A stretch of 64,000 nucleotides of DNA from Paraburkholderia edwinii (GTDB lineage: Bacteria > Pseudomonadota > Gammaproteobacteria > Burkholderiales > Burkholderiaceae), in assembly GCF_019428685.1 (NCBI RefSeq), contig NZ_CP080095.1, positions 1,116,001 to 1,180,000 on the forward strand. Reading direction: 5' to 3'. Position numbers and translations under genes: made by a program. Of this stretch, positions 17,673-28,430 are shown piece after piece; the first letter of the stretch is position 1, and each line of letters opens with the position of its first letter. Under the pieces are notes generated by a model. It was not told where the DNA came from. It saw only the letters and a program-made list of their open reading frames with translations, and searched no databases.

Positions 17673-18743
17673 GTGAAAAAGCGCGCAGGCACCGCTGCTG
17701 GCGGGAACTCACGGTTGAGCGAGAACAGAACGCGCAGCGGCGGCGGCGCGGTGCGCATGGCCGACGTCGCGAAGGCCGCGAACGTGTCGCTGATGACGGT
17801 ATCGCGTGCGCTGAACGAGCCGGCCAAACTATCCGAAGAAACGCGCAAGCACGTGCTCGATACGATCCGCAAGATTGGCTACGTGCCGAATTCGATCGCG
17901 TCGAATCTGGCGTCGAACCGTTCGAACGTGGTCGGACAGATCGTGCCCAGCATCCAGAATTCGCTGTACTCGCACACCATGAAAGGCGCCGCCGATGTAT
18001 TGCGCGCGGCCGGCATGCATCTGCTGATTGCCGACAGCGGCTATTCGCTCGACGAAGAGGAGGCGCTGATCGGCGCATTCGTCGCGCAACGCGTATGCGG
18101 CCTGCTGCTGCATAACACCGCGCATACGCCGCGCGCCACGCAACTCGCTCGCCAGGCCGGCATTCCGGTTATCGAGACCGGCGACCTCGTGCGCAACCCG
18201 CTCGACGTCGTGATCAGCTATTCGAACTTCAATGCGGCGAAGGAGATGACGCTATATCTGGCGGCGCGCGGCTACAAGTCGATCGGCTTTGTCAGCGTGC
18301 CGATGCGTAACAATCCGCGCTCGAAGGAGCGTTTGAAAGGCTATTACGCTGCGCTTACGGCGCTCGGCCGCGAACGCAATCCGGCGCTTGTGCTCGAAGC
18401 GGAACCGGGTTTGACGGCCGGTGCGCACGCCATGATCGACATGATGCAGCGCGTGCCGGAGGTCGATGCGATTTTCTTCGCCGGCGACGTGCTCGCGGTC
18501 GGCGCGCTGTTCGAAGCGCAGAGGCGCGGCTGGAAGGTACCCGAGCGCATCGCGATTGCGGGCTTCGACGATCTCGATATCCTCCGCCACACGGTGCCGA
18601 AACTCACCTGCCTGAACCTGCCGCGCCTCGAAATCGGCCGACGTAGCGCCGAATGCCTGCTGCAGCGCCTGCGTGGCGATGCGGACGCGGCACCGACACG
18701 GCTCGATCTCGGCTTCGAGATCATTCAGCGCGAAAGTACCTGA
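17673..18743 (+). CDS. LacI-family transcriptional regulator
   Basis: A regulator of about 356 aa. The N-terminal LacI helix-turn-helix reads MADVAKAANVSLMTVSRALN at residues 29-48, followed by the hinge helix region and a periplasmic-binding-protein-like ligand domain with the closing GFDDLDI motif near residue 300. The GTG at 17673 is chosen because the Met at 17757 replaces a residue inside the conserved HTH entry; neither has a strong Shine-Dalgarno. The frame stays open to 17502, but that would span the operator. It probably represses itself, the lactonase and the downstream dehydrogenase genes in response to a sugar acid or lactone. Confidence 0.82.
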   Translation: MKKRAGTAAGGNSRLSENRTRSGGGAVRMADVAKAANVSLMTVSRALNEPAKLSEETRKHVLDTIRKIGYVPNSIASNLASNRSNVVGQIVPSIQNSLYSHTMKGAADVLRAAGMHLLIADSGYSLDEEEALIGAFVAQRVCGLLLHNTAHTPRATQLARQAGIPVIETGDLVRNPLDVVISYSNFNAAKEMTLYLAARGYKSIGFVSVPMRNNPRSKERLKGYYAALTALGRERNPALVLEAEPGLTAGAHAMIDMMQRVPEVDAIFFAGDVLAVGALFEAQRRGWKVPERIAIAGFDDLDILRHTVPKLTCLNLPRLEIGRRSAECLLQRLRGDADAAPTRLDLGFEIIQREST

Positions 18744-18755
18744 TCACGCGTTCCG

Positions 18756-18786
18756 GCTTTTTCAGTTCCCCGCTTTTCAGTTCCCC
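18756..18786. repeat. Short direct repeat downstream of the lacI-family gene
   Basis: Two adjacent near-identical 15-16 bp units, GCTTTTTCAGTTCCCC and GCTTTTCAGTTCCCC, lie just upstream of the operator at 18803. They could be a local duplication or part of the promoter. No known family. Confidence 0.4.
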
Positions 18787-18802
18787 ATTTGGCATCGCGC
18801 TA

Positions 18803-18816
18803 AGTTAGCGCTATCA
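18803..18816. promoter_or_regulatory. LacI-type operator upstream of the SDR gene
   Basis: AGTTAGCGCTATCA matches the palindrome at 17570 in 12 of 14 positions, including the TAGCGCTA core, and lies 53 bp upstream of the SDR start. Two sites in two control regions make a shared LacI regulon likely. Confidence 0.7.
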
Positions 18817-18868
18817 TAAAAAGCAGGCCTTCCTCGCAGCGGAGGGCATTGCCGACAGGGACTGCCGA

Positions 18869-19660
18869 ATGGAAGGGACAATTGCGGGAAAAACTGCGCT
18901 TGTGACGGGTTCTTCGCATGGCCTCGGCTTCGCGATCGCGGATGCGCTGGCTGCGGCAGGATGCAAGGTCTTGTTGCACGGGGTCGAATCCCCGGCCGAT
19001 GTGCAGTCCGCGCGCGCGGCGTTCGAAGCGCGCCATCAGATTGCGCCGCACTATATTCAGGCGGACCTCTCGAAACCTGAAGCGGTCGAACGGTTGGTCA
19101 ACGAGACGATCGAGCGCACCGGCTCGCTCGACATCCTGGTGAACAATGCAGTGACACGGCACTTCGCGCCGCTCGAAGCGTTCCCGGTCGATAAATGGGA
19201 TCAGGCGCTCGCGGTCAATCTGAGTGCGGCGTTTCACGCGGTGCGCCTCGCGTTGCCCCGCATGCGCGAACGCGGCTGGGGACGCATTTTCAACATGACG
19301 TCCGTGTACGGCATGCGCGGCACCGCAAACCGTGTCGACTATGTGACGACCAAGTCGGCGTTGCTCGGCCTCACGCGCGCAGTGGCCGCTGAAACGGTCG
19401 GCGCCGGCATCACGTGCAACGCGATTTGTCCGGGCGCGGTGCATACGCCGACCAGCGAAAAGCGCATCGTCGCGCTTATGAATGAAACCGGGCTCGCGCG
19501 CGAGCCCGCGGTTCACGAATTCCTGCGCGGCAAACAGCCGGGCGGCGAGTTCGTCGATGCGGCGCATGTCGCGCAACTCGTGGTCTTTTTGTGCAGCGAT
19601 GCGGCGCGCGATATCACCGGCGCGATGTTGCCCGTCGAAGGCGGGTGGCTGGCCACCTGA
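18869..19660 (+). CDS. Short-chain dehydrogenase/reductase
   Basis: A 263-aa classical SDR. The cofactor motif TGSSHGLG is at residues 13-20 and NNA follows near residue 93. The catalytic triad is Ser145 (MTSVYG), Tyr158 and Lys162 (DYVTTK). The C-terminus (ITGAMLPVEGGW) is the usual SDR tail. It resembles 3-hydroxybutyrate dehydrogenase-like members. The gene follows a LacI operator and is followed at 113 bp by a beta-hydroxyacid dehydrogenase gene. Likely substrate is a hydroxyacid or sugar derivative; this is inference. Confidence 0.88.
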   Translation: MEGTIAGKTALVTGSSHGLGFAIADALAAAGCKVLLHGVESPADVQSARAAFEARHQIAPHYIQADLSKPEAVERLVNETIERTGSLDILVNNAVTRHFAPLEAFPVDKWDQALAVNLSAAFHAVRLALPRMRERGWGRIFNMTSVYGMRGTANRVDYVTTKSALLGLTRAVAAETVGAGITCNAICPGAVHTPTSEKRIVALMNETGLAREPAVHEFLRGKQPGGEFVDAAHVAQLVVFLCSDAARDITGAMLPVEGGWLAT

Positions 19661-19772
19661 GCGGTAACGCACGCGCGTCAGGAATGCTTGGCGGTCCGTG
19701 AGGCCGGTTTGGACGATCAATCGAATACCTCATGAGACGGCGCACTTTCCATTCATATCTGAGGAGCAGGAG

Positions 19773-20657
19773 ATGCTTGAGAACAAGCTGATCGGTTTTA
19801 TCGGCGTCGGCGTAATGGGCAGGCCGATGGCGCGGCGTCTGATCGAGCACGGTCATTCGCTCGTGATCTACGACAGGGACGCGAATGCGCTCGCCGAACT
19901 GCAGAAAATCGGCGCGCATGTGGCCGGCAGCGTGCGCGAGGTGGCGGACAGCGCGGGCGTGATCTTTACGAGCCTGCCGACGCCCGCGGTTTTTCGCGAG
20001 GTTGCAAGCGGCGCGCAAGGTGTGGTGCAGGGCAAGGCGGCCAAGATACTCGTCGACCTGTCGACGGTCGGCTCGACCACCGAGAAGGAAGTTGCTGCGG
20101 CGCTGCTTGCCAAAGGCATCGAGACGATCGACGCACCTGTGAGCGGCGGCGCGGCCGGCGCGCAGAAGGGCACGCTCGCCGTGATGATCGCGGGCAAGCC
20201 CGAGGTGGTCGCACAGGTGCGCGAGCTGTTCGATGTGTTCGGCAAAGTCTTCAACGTCGGCAGCGAGCCGGGTCAGGGACAGTTGATGAAGCTGCTGAAC
20301 AACATGCTCTCGTCGACCGCTTTTGCGATCACATCGGAAGCGTTTGTGGCCGGTGTAAAAGGCGGGCTCGATCCTGAAACGATGATGGCGGTCATCAATG
20401 CGGGCAGCGGCAAGAACGGCGCGACGCAGGACAAGTTTCCGAAGCAGGTGTTGCCGCGCACGTTCGATTTCGGCTTTCCGATCGGCAGCGTCTGCAAGGA
20501 CATCGGGCTTGCGGTCGACGAATGCCAGGCGCTCGGCGTGCCGATGTGGGTTGGCAGTACGGTGCGGCAACTGTGGAATTTCGCGGCGCTGCAGGATGGG
20601 ACGAAGCGCGATATGACGGAGCTCGTTCGGTATATCGAGGACTGGTCGGGGCACTAG
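19773..20657 (+). CDS. NAD(P)-dependent beta-hydroxyacid dehydrogenase (tartronate-semialdehyde reductase-like)
   Basis: A 294-aa oxidoreductase of the same family as the gene at 13797 but clearly distinct from it. The Rossmann motif IGFIGVGVMGRPMARRL opens the protein, the substrate loop DAPVSGGAAGAQKGTLA lies near residue 120, and catalytic Lys173 sits in LMKLLNNML. A GAGGAGCAGGAG stretch precedes the ATG at 19773, whereas the longer frame from 19698 has no such signal. Its stop codon shares the tetranucleotide CTAG with the stop of the convergent hydroxylase gene. Confidence 0.87.
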   Translation: MLENKLIGFIGVGVMGRPMARRLIEHGHSLVIYDRDANALAELQKIGAHVAGSVREVADSAGVIFTSLPTPAVFREVASGAQGVVQGKAAKILVDLSTVGSTTEKEVAAALLAKGIETIDAPVSGGAAGAQKGTLAVMIAGKPEVVAQVRELFDVFGKVFNVGSEPGQGQLMKLLNNMLSSTAFAITSEAFVAGVKGGLDPETMMAVINAGSGKNGATQDKFPKQVLPRTFDFGFPIGSVCKDIGLAVDECQALGVPMWVGSTVRQLWNFAALQDGTKRDMTELVRYIEDWSGH

Positions 20658-21514
20658 TCACACACGCGCTCCCGCATCCACTTCGTCATGATCCACTTCT
20701 CGCCGTTCGTCACGGGCGCGCCGCCGTGCAGCGTCATCGGATCGAGCTGCCCGCGCCCGTTCATATACCTGAAGTACACTGCGCCGCCCTGACGCGCCGT
20801 GACCGCGACGCGCGCTTCCGGGAAGATCGTTGTGCCGCCGCTTTCGACGTCGTTGAGATAGACGATCAGCGTCGCAACGCGCTGCCCGCCGCGCGACGTG
20901 TGGACCATGCTGCCTTCCTGATCGGGCGGAAAGTAGTCGAAATGCGGCTGATACTCGCCCCCCGCCGCATAGTGCAGGATCTGCAAGCCTTCGCCGTGGT
21001 CGATCGGCCAGTTCATCAGCGCGGCGATGCGGCGATCGAGCCGCTCGATCAGCGCGTCTTCGCAGCGCGGGAACCAGCAGCCTTCGCTGGTGCGCGTCTC
21101 GATCACGTCCTCGCTGCCGTTGTCGGGATTCACCGTCGTCGATCGCTTCAGGCGGTGCCTTGAACGCTCGATCAGGTCCGCACACTCGTCGCCCGACAGC
21201 ACGTCGTCGAACACGATGATCTGCGGACGTGCGACGCGGATCAATACCGATACGTCGCGGTCGTATGCGCGTATGCAATTGCCCTCTGCGATGGGGCATG
21301 CGTCGTATTCGTACGTGTTGGCATCGTTGACAGTAGTGTCGACGACTGTTGCGCGCTCACCGTGGCCCGCTGTGACGGCGCTTCGCACGACGTCGCGTGC
21401 CATAGACGCATCGATGCCGGCCTGCACCATCGCCGCGACGATCGATTCGTGCGTGCAGCCGCGGTTCAAATTGCTCGTCAGCCATTCATTCCATACGGCA
21501 TCCATCACGTCCAT
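20654..21514 (-). CDS. 2-oxoglutarate/Fe(II) dioxygenase, prolyl 4-hydroxylase-like
   Basis: A 286-aa protein with an N-terminal helical region (residues 1-60) and a C-terminal double-stranded beta-helix. The iron ligands are His191 and Asp193 in HFDYF and His263 in LHGGAPV; Lys273 in GEKWIM is the expected 2-oxoglutarate anchor. Bacterial prolyl-4-hydroxylase-like proteins hydroxylate proline-rich targets. GGAGG five bases upstream sets the start. It is convergent with the upstream dehydrogenase and overlaps it by 4 bp. The Pro-Thr-rich linkers of the nearby chitinases are possible targets, but nothing here shows that. Confidence 0.88.
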   Translation of the reverse strand: MDVMDAVWNEWLTSNLNRGCTHESIVAAMVQAGIDASMARDVVRSAVTAGHGERATVVDTTVNDANTYEYDACPIAEGNCIRAYDRDVSVLIRVARPQIIVFDDVLSGDECADLIERSRHRLKRSTTVNPDNGSEDVIETRTSEGCWFPRCEDALIERLDRRIAALMNWPIDHGEGLQILHYAAGGEYQPHFDYFPPDQEGSMVHTSRGGQRVATLIVYLNDVESGGTTIFPEARVAVTARQGGAVYFRYMNGRGQLDPMTLHGGAPVTNGEKWIMTKWMRERVCD

Positions 21515-21969
21515 TGACGCCTCCGTCGAATTGCCGGTTGGATTTCAGGAAATAAATGATAGTAGATCTGAAATGTTATTTTTTGAAGAGTGAGGAGTGA
21601 ATTGAAGTCTATTAAACATTAATTAACGGACGGTTGGTGGATGATTTTTAATGAATTCCGATGTGGCCAATTCAATGACCGGCTGAAGCGTCGATGCGAT
21701 CCGTAACCATGTCGTTACGCTCTCCCCGCGGTTGGAGGCTAGTCAACGTCGGGGAGAAATGTTTGATATTTTATTTACCTTTACAAACTTGAATAAAGGA
21801 GGAAAAAGGGTTTTTCGATTTATTGGTTAACTCTTGATTGATCGATTTGAATGACCTATCTATTAGCAAAGGCGTGTCGTGGTGAATAACAGGTTGGGTC
21901 AGCAGTTGCGTCGCTTGTCTTGTTTTGCGTGGCTGTCGGCCGCAGTGCCGGAATGCGTCAGGAGATCTT
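21515..21969. other. AT-rich intergenic leader before the GH18 chitinase
   Basis: This 455-bp stretch is much richer in A and T than its surroundings and has no convincing gene. At 21721-21757 TCTCCCCG and CGGGGAGA enclose GTTG/CAAC, making a 12-bp stem with an internal loop; a T-rich run (about 21759-21783) follows, so it resembles a terminator or attenuator on the plus strand. No plus-strand gene ends upstream, so it would act on the chitinase leader. An AAAGGAGG tract near 21797 is not followed by a credible ORF. AGGAG lies just before the chitinase ATG. Confidence 0.6.
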
Positions 21970-24183
<2,214 letters not shown>

Positions 24184-24184
24184 T

Positions 24185-24673
24185 ATGCGCTTACATTGGA
24201 AAAGCAAGCGGGCTGTCATTGCGCCGATATCCGACACCGCATCGTTGCATCCGCAACGATCTCCAGGCCGCTGGCGAGGTTTCACCTTGCTCGAACTGCT
24301 CGTGGTGTTGCTCATCATCGCGCTGCTGGCGGGCTATGTCGGTCCGAAGCTGTTCGGCGAAGTCGGCAAGGCGCGCAGCAAAACCGCAGCGTCGCAGATG
24401 AAGGGGATTGAAAGCGCGCTCGATCGCTACCGTCTCGACACGGGGCACTATCCGCCGAGTGACGTCGGCCTGGCGGCATTGATGACGAACCAGGGCAGCA
24501 CGCCAGGCTGGGAAGGTCCGTACATGACCAGTGCGATTCCGAACGATCCATGGGGCAAGCCCTATATCTATCGGGTGCCTGGAGAAAACGGAAAGGACTA
24601 CGACCTCTTCACTTATGGCGCAGATGGCAAGCCGGGTGGAACGGGCGAGGATGCGGACATCTTTTCGAAGTAA
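24185..24673 (+). CDS. gspG: GspG-type major pseudopilin
   Basis: A 162-aa prepilin. The cleavage site RG|FTLLELLVVLLII has Gly32 at -1, Phe33 at +1 and Glu37 at +5, and the C-terminal part has the GspG calcium-region pattern (GWEGPYM, NDPWGKPY, DLFTYGADGKPGG). The 32-residue leader is unusually long. The ATG at 24185 directly follows the chitinase stop; an in-frame ATG at 24167 inside the chitinase gene is also possible. It is the first gene of the secretion operon and forms the pseudopilus shaft after processing by a prepilin peptidase encoded elsewhere. Confidence 0.92.
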   Translation: MRLHWKSKRAVIAPISDTASLHPQRSPGRWRGFTLLELLVVLLIIALLAGYVGPKLFGEVGKARSKTAASQMKGIESALDRYRLDTGHYPPSDVGLAALMTNQGSTPGWEGPYMTSAIPNDPWGKPYIYRVPGENGKDYDLFTYGADGKPGGTGEDADIFSK

Positions 24674-24696
24674 AACGATCCTGATCGGCGGTCGTC

Positions 24697-25881
24697 ATGC
24701 GCTACCGGGTGACAGTCAAGAGCGAGAGCGGCGAACAGGAATTCGAATTGCCGGGCGACGACGAGGCGCAGGTACGACGGACCGTAGCGGAGATGGGCAT
24801 GTCGGTCGTCGGCGTCGCGCCGATGGAAAAGCGCACGTTCTCGCTGTCGTTTCGCAAGCAGGTATTCGAGCGCTCGCTTTTTACGCAGGAACTGATCGCA
24901 CTACTGGAAGCGGGACTGAGCCTCGTGGAAACCGTCGAAACGCTACGCGACAAGAGCAAGGAAGGCATCAACCGCACGGTGCTGGAGACGATAGTCAATG
25001 CGCTGTACGAAGGCTTGCCGCTATCGAAGGCGCTCGAGCGGCAGCCCGATGAATTTCCGGCCCTGTACGTGGCCACGGTCGCATCGGCGGAGCGCACCGG
25101 CCATCTTGCCGAGGCGCTCAAGCGTTATCACCACTACGATGCCCGGCTCGATTCCGTGCGCAAGAAAGTAGTAGCGGCGATGGTGTATCCGTCGATCGTG
25201 ATCGCAACGGGGACCTTGATCATCGTCTTCCTGGCGTTTTATGTGATTCCGAAGTTCAGCCAGGTGTTCGCGTCGATGAAGGACATTCCGTTGTCCGCGA
25301 AAGTGATGGTGTGGTGGGGAGACCTCGTTCATGAACACGGCGCCGTGTTGCTCGTATGCCTTGCGCTGGGCATCGCGGCGATCGGCTGGTCGCTTGGCAA
25401 CGGCAGGATCCGGACGAAGATCATGAACGTGCTGTTCCGCTTCCGGCGCCTCGCGACCTATCAGCGGCTTTTTGCGCTGACGCGCTTTTACCGGACGCTC
25501 GGTTTGCTGCTGTCGGGTGGCATGTCGGTGGTCGCGTCGATGGAGCTCGCGGCGCAGTTGCTGCCGCGGCAGATGCAGGCAGCGCTGGCGCAGGCGGTCG
25601 AATCGATCCGCGCGGGCCAGGCGCTGTCGGCGGCGCTGCCGTCTGCCGATCTGACCACGCCGGTCGCGGAACGGCTGATTCGTGTCGGCGAGCAGAGCGG
25701 CGAGCTGCCGGCGATGATCACGCGCTCGGCCGAGTTCTGCGACGAAGAGCTCGATCGCGCGATCGATACGTTGATGCGTGTCGTCGAGCCGGTGCTGATG
25801 CTCGTCGTGGGCGGCATTGTGGGAGCGGTGATTTTTCTGCTGTACATGCCGATATTCCAGCTTGCGGGCAGCGTGGGGTGA
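24697..25881 (+). CDS. gspF: GspF/PilC-type inner-membrane platform protein
   Basis: A 394-aa polytopic protein with two T2SF domains. Each holds the F-x-x-x-L-x-x-L-L-x-x-G pattern (FTQELIALLEAGLSL near residue 62, FYRTLGLLLSGGMSV near 263). Membrane segments lie at about 165-190, 215-235 and 365-390. It forms the platform on which the GspE ATPase acts. It begins 23 bp after gspG, and gspE follows at 4 bp. Confidence 0.93.
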   Translation: MRYRVTVKSESGEQEFELPGDDEAQVRRTVAEMGMSVVGVAPMEKRTFSLSFRKQVFERSLFTQELIALLEAGLSLVETVETLRDKSKEGINRTVLETIVNALYEGLPLSKALERQPDEFPALYVATVASAERTGHLAEALKRYHHYDARLDSVRKKVVAAMVYPSIVIATGTLIIVFLAFYVIPKFSQVFASMKDIPLSAKVMVWWGDLVHEHGAVLLVCLALGIAAIGWSLGNGRIRTKIMNVLFRFRRLATYQRLFALTRFYRTLGLLLSGGMSVVASMELAAQLLPRQMQAALAQAVESIRAGQALSAALPSADLTTPVAERLIRVGEQSGELPAMITRSAEFCDEELDRAIDTLMRVVEPVLMLVVGGIVGAVIFLLYMPIFQLAGSVG

Positions 25882-25885
25882 AATC

Positions 25886-27574
25886 ATGGCGCAACTGCTC
25901 CACGCTCAAACGGCGGCTAATACAGCGGCTCCAGCGCTTAAGGCCGAAGACGAAACGCCGGATGCGCGCAACATGCAGGCCCGCTTATGGGACGAAGCAG
26001 AGCACGATCCGTCGGTCTATCTGCAGCGCGTCGCGGCACTGACCGGGTTGCGCGGCCTCGACGCCGAGGAACTCGAAGCGATGGAGCCCTGTTTCGACCG
26101 GCTGCCGTTTGCGGAGTCGATTTCGCGCAATTGCGTGCTGATCCGCGACGGCGACAGACAGCGGCTTTTCGTGCTGCCCGATCCGTTCGACCGCCATCTG
26201 CGCGCATGGGCGATGCAGCGCGTCAAGGCCAGCTTCGCCTTCGCTTTTTGCGTGCCCGCCGACCTGCTCGCGTATCTCGCCGTCCACGAGTCCGCGCATC
26301 AGGCGCTCACGCAGATCAGTGTTGGCGACGCCGCGAGCGCCACGGCGGAAGCCGGCATGGAAATATCGCTCGCGACGCTCGCGGCCGATGTGCATCCGGT
26401 CATCCGTCTCGTGAATTCCTCGCTTTACGATGCGTTGAAAGCGCGCGCGTCGGATATTCATATCGAAAGCACGGCGACAGGGCTCGTCATCAAATACCGC
26501 ATCGACGGCGTGTTGCAGACGACGGCGTCGACATCCGGTGTCGACGTCGCCGAACAGGTGCTGTCGCGCCTGAAGGTCATGGCGGACCTCGATATCGGCG
26601 AGCGCAGAGTGCCCCAGGATGGGCGCTTTCGCGCCATCATCAATCAGCGCGAGATCGATTTCCGCGTGTCGATCATGCCGTCGATTCACGGCGAAGACGC
26701 CGTACTCCGCGTGCTCGACAAGCAGCGAGGCGACTCGGGCAGCACGTCGCTGCGCCTCGATGCGATTGGCCATGAACGCGATATCGTCGAAGCGCTTCGT
26801 GCAGTCGCGCATGAACCCTATGGGCTCATTCTCGTGACCGGGCCGACCGGTTCGGGCAAATCCACGACGCTGTACGCGACGCTGACGGAAATCAACACCG
26901 GCGAAGAAAAGATCATCACGATCGAAGACCCGGTCGAATACGAATTGCCGGGCGTGCTGCAGATTCCGATCAACGACAAGAAGGGCCTTACGTTCGCACG
27001 CGGACTCCGGTCGATCTTGCGGCACGACCCGGACAAGATTCTCGTCGGCGAAATACGCGACGGCGAAACGGCGGGCATCGCGGTGCAGGCCGCATTGACG
27101 GGGCACCTCGTGCTCACGTCGGTTCACGCCAACAACGTGTTCTCGGTGCTCGACCGCTTCCTGCATATGGGCGTCGATATGCACAGCTTTGTCGACGCGC
27201 TGCTGGGCGCGATGGCGCAGCGGCTCATGCGCAAGAACTGCCCGCATTGCGTTCGCGACGACGCCGCGCCGGACGATGCTTTGCTGCACGCATCGGCATT
27301 GACGCGCGAACAGGTACGCGACTGGCGCTTCCGCAAGGGCGTAGGTTGCGAAGCATGCCGGCGTACCGGCTATCTCGGCAGGCAGCCGATCGGGGAAGTG
27401 CTGCGCCTTAATGATCGGATCAAGCAATGCTTTGTCGAGCGGCGGCCGATGGTCGAATTGAAAGAGGCTGCGCAGCAAAGCGGGTTTATCCCGATCAGGC
27501 AGGTCGCGCTGCGCGCGGTAGCCGACGGGCGTACGACGCTCGCCGAAGTCAATCGCGTGACGATGATCGAATAG
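25886..27574 (+). CDS. gspE: GspE/PilB-type secretion ATPase
   Basis: A 562-aa cytoplasmic hexameric ATPase driving pseudopilus assembly. Walker A is GPTGSGKST with Lys325; the Asp box and Walker B (ILVGEIRDGETA) and the His box (TGHLVLTSVHANN) follow. A zinc-binding tetracysteine set, Cys452, Cys455, Cys488 and Cys491, is present as in GspE and PilB. The N-terminal domain is short and divergent from both. ATG 25886, four bases past the gspF stop, is preferred over an overlapping in-frame ATG at 25862. Confidence 0.93.
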   Translation: MAQLLHAQTAANTAAPALKAEDETPDARNMQARLWDEAEHDPSVYLQRVAALTGLRGLDAEELEAMEPCFDRLPFAESISRNCVLIRDGDRQRLFVLPDPFDRHLRAWAMQRVKASFAFAFCVPADLLAYLAVHESAHQALTQISVGDAASATAEAGMEISLATLAADVHPVIRLVNSSLYDALKARASDIHIESTATGLVIKYRIDGVLQTTASTSGVDVAEQVLSRLKVMADLDIGERRVPQDGRFRAIINQREIDFRVSIMPSIHGEDAVLRVLDKQRGDSGSTSLRLDAIGHERDIVEALRAVAHEPYGLILVTGPTGSGKSTTLYATLTEINTGEEKIITIEDPVEYELPGVLQIPINDKKGLTFARGLRSILRHDPDKILVGEIRDGETAGIAVQAALTGHLVLTSVHANNVFSVLDRFLHMGVDMHSFVDALLGAMAQRLMRKNCPHCVRDDAAPDDALLHASALTREQVRDWRFRKGVGCEACRRTGYLGRQPIGEVLRLNDRIKQCFVERRPMVELKEAAQQSGFIPIRQVALRAVADGRTTLAEVNRVTMIE

Positions 27575-27596
27575 CGCGTGAGCGACGGAGATCCCG

Positions 27597-28430
27597 ATGG
27601 CCCTGTCATGGAGTCGCATCACATCCGGCGTACGCGCGGCGAACCTGACGCAATGGTTGCGCTCGCGGCCGCGCCGCGAGGTGAAATGGTGGAGCCAATC
27701 GACCGTTTGGCTCGACGGTTATCGCGCATGCCGCTTCGACGCATCGGGACAGGTCGAAGCGGTTTTCCCTCTGGCGAGCCCCTATGAAATTTCAGCCGCG
27801 TTACCCGCACTCGATGCATTGCTTCCTAAACCGCAGACGCTTGGCGTGCATCGTCTGCGCGTGCTCATCGGTGCACCGTTCGTTTGCTACTACGCGTTGC
27901 CGTGGCGCGCCTTGCCGCGGCCCGTCGACTGGCTTCCGCTGGCGCGCATGCAGTTCGTGCAGGGCGGGGGCGGCGGCGCCGAGGCCTGGCGCTTCAACGT
28001 ACAGGACCACGGAGGGGGACGCGCACGCCTTGCCGCGGCGGTGCCCGAACTGCTCTGCGAGTATCTTGCGCGCCAGTGCAAGCAGCGCCGAATCAGCATG
28101 CATACGGTCGAACCCGCGTACACCTATGCCGTATCGCGGCACCGCCGGCATATCGCGGACGGCGAAATTGCGGTGGTCGAACTCGAGGAGATGGAATCGA
28201 AAGGGGTCTACATCGCAAACATAGGATTTCGAAGCAAGGGGCATTGGAGCGGTTTCGTCACGCTGCCCGCGCTGGAGCCGTTCGATCTGGTGTTTCGCGA
28301 TGCTGCGAGCTTGTGCGATGCGCCGCTGCCCGAGCGGATTTATGTGATCGCGCCCGATACCGTGGACCGCAACGCCGCCGATGCGTCGCGAACGCACTGG
28401 CTGAGCGTTCCATGGAGGGTTCCGGTATGA
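27597..28430 (+). CDS. Unrecognised secretion-operon protein in the GspL/PilM position
   Basis: A 277-aa protein without signal peptide or clear membrane segment and rich in Trp and Arg. I do not recognise a domain. It lies between the ATPase and the PilN-like gene, exactly where PilM or the cytoplasmic half of GspL is encoded in pilus and secretion operons, and its size is near that of such domains. GGAG six bases upstream supports the start; its stop overlaps the next ATG (ATGA). It may link GspE to the inner-membrane PilN/PilO-like pair. That role is inferred from position only. Confidence 0.75.
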   Translation: MALSWSRITSGVRAANLTQWLRSRPRREVKWWSQSTVWLDGYRACRFDASGQVEAVFPLASPYEISAALPALDALLPKPQTLGVHRLRVLIGAPFVCYYALPWRALPRPVDWLPLARMQFVQGGGGGAEAWRFNVQDHGGGRARLAAAVPELLCEYLARQCKQRRISMHTVEPAYTYAVSRHRRHIADGEIAVVELEEMESKGVYIANIGFRSKGHWSGFVTLPALEPFDLVFRDAASLCDAPLPERIYVIAPDTVDRNAADASRTHWLSVPWRVPV

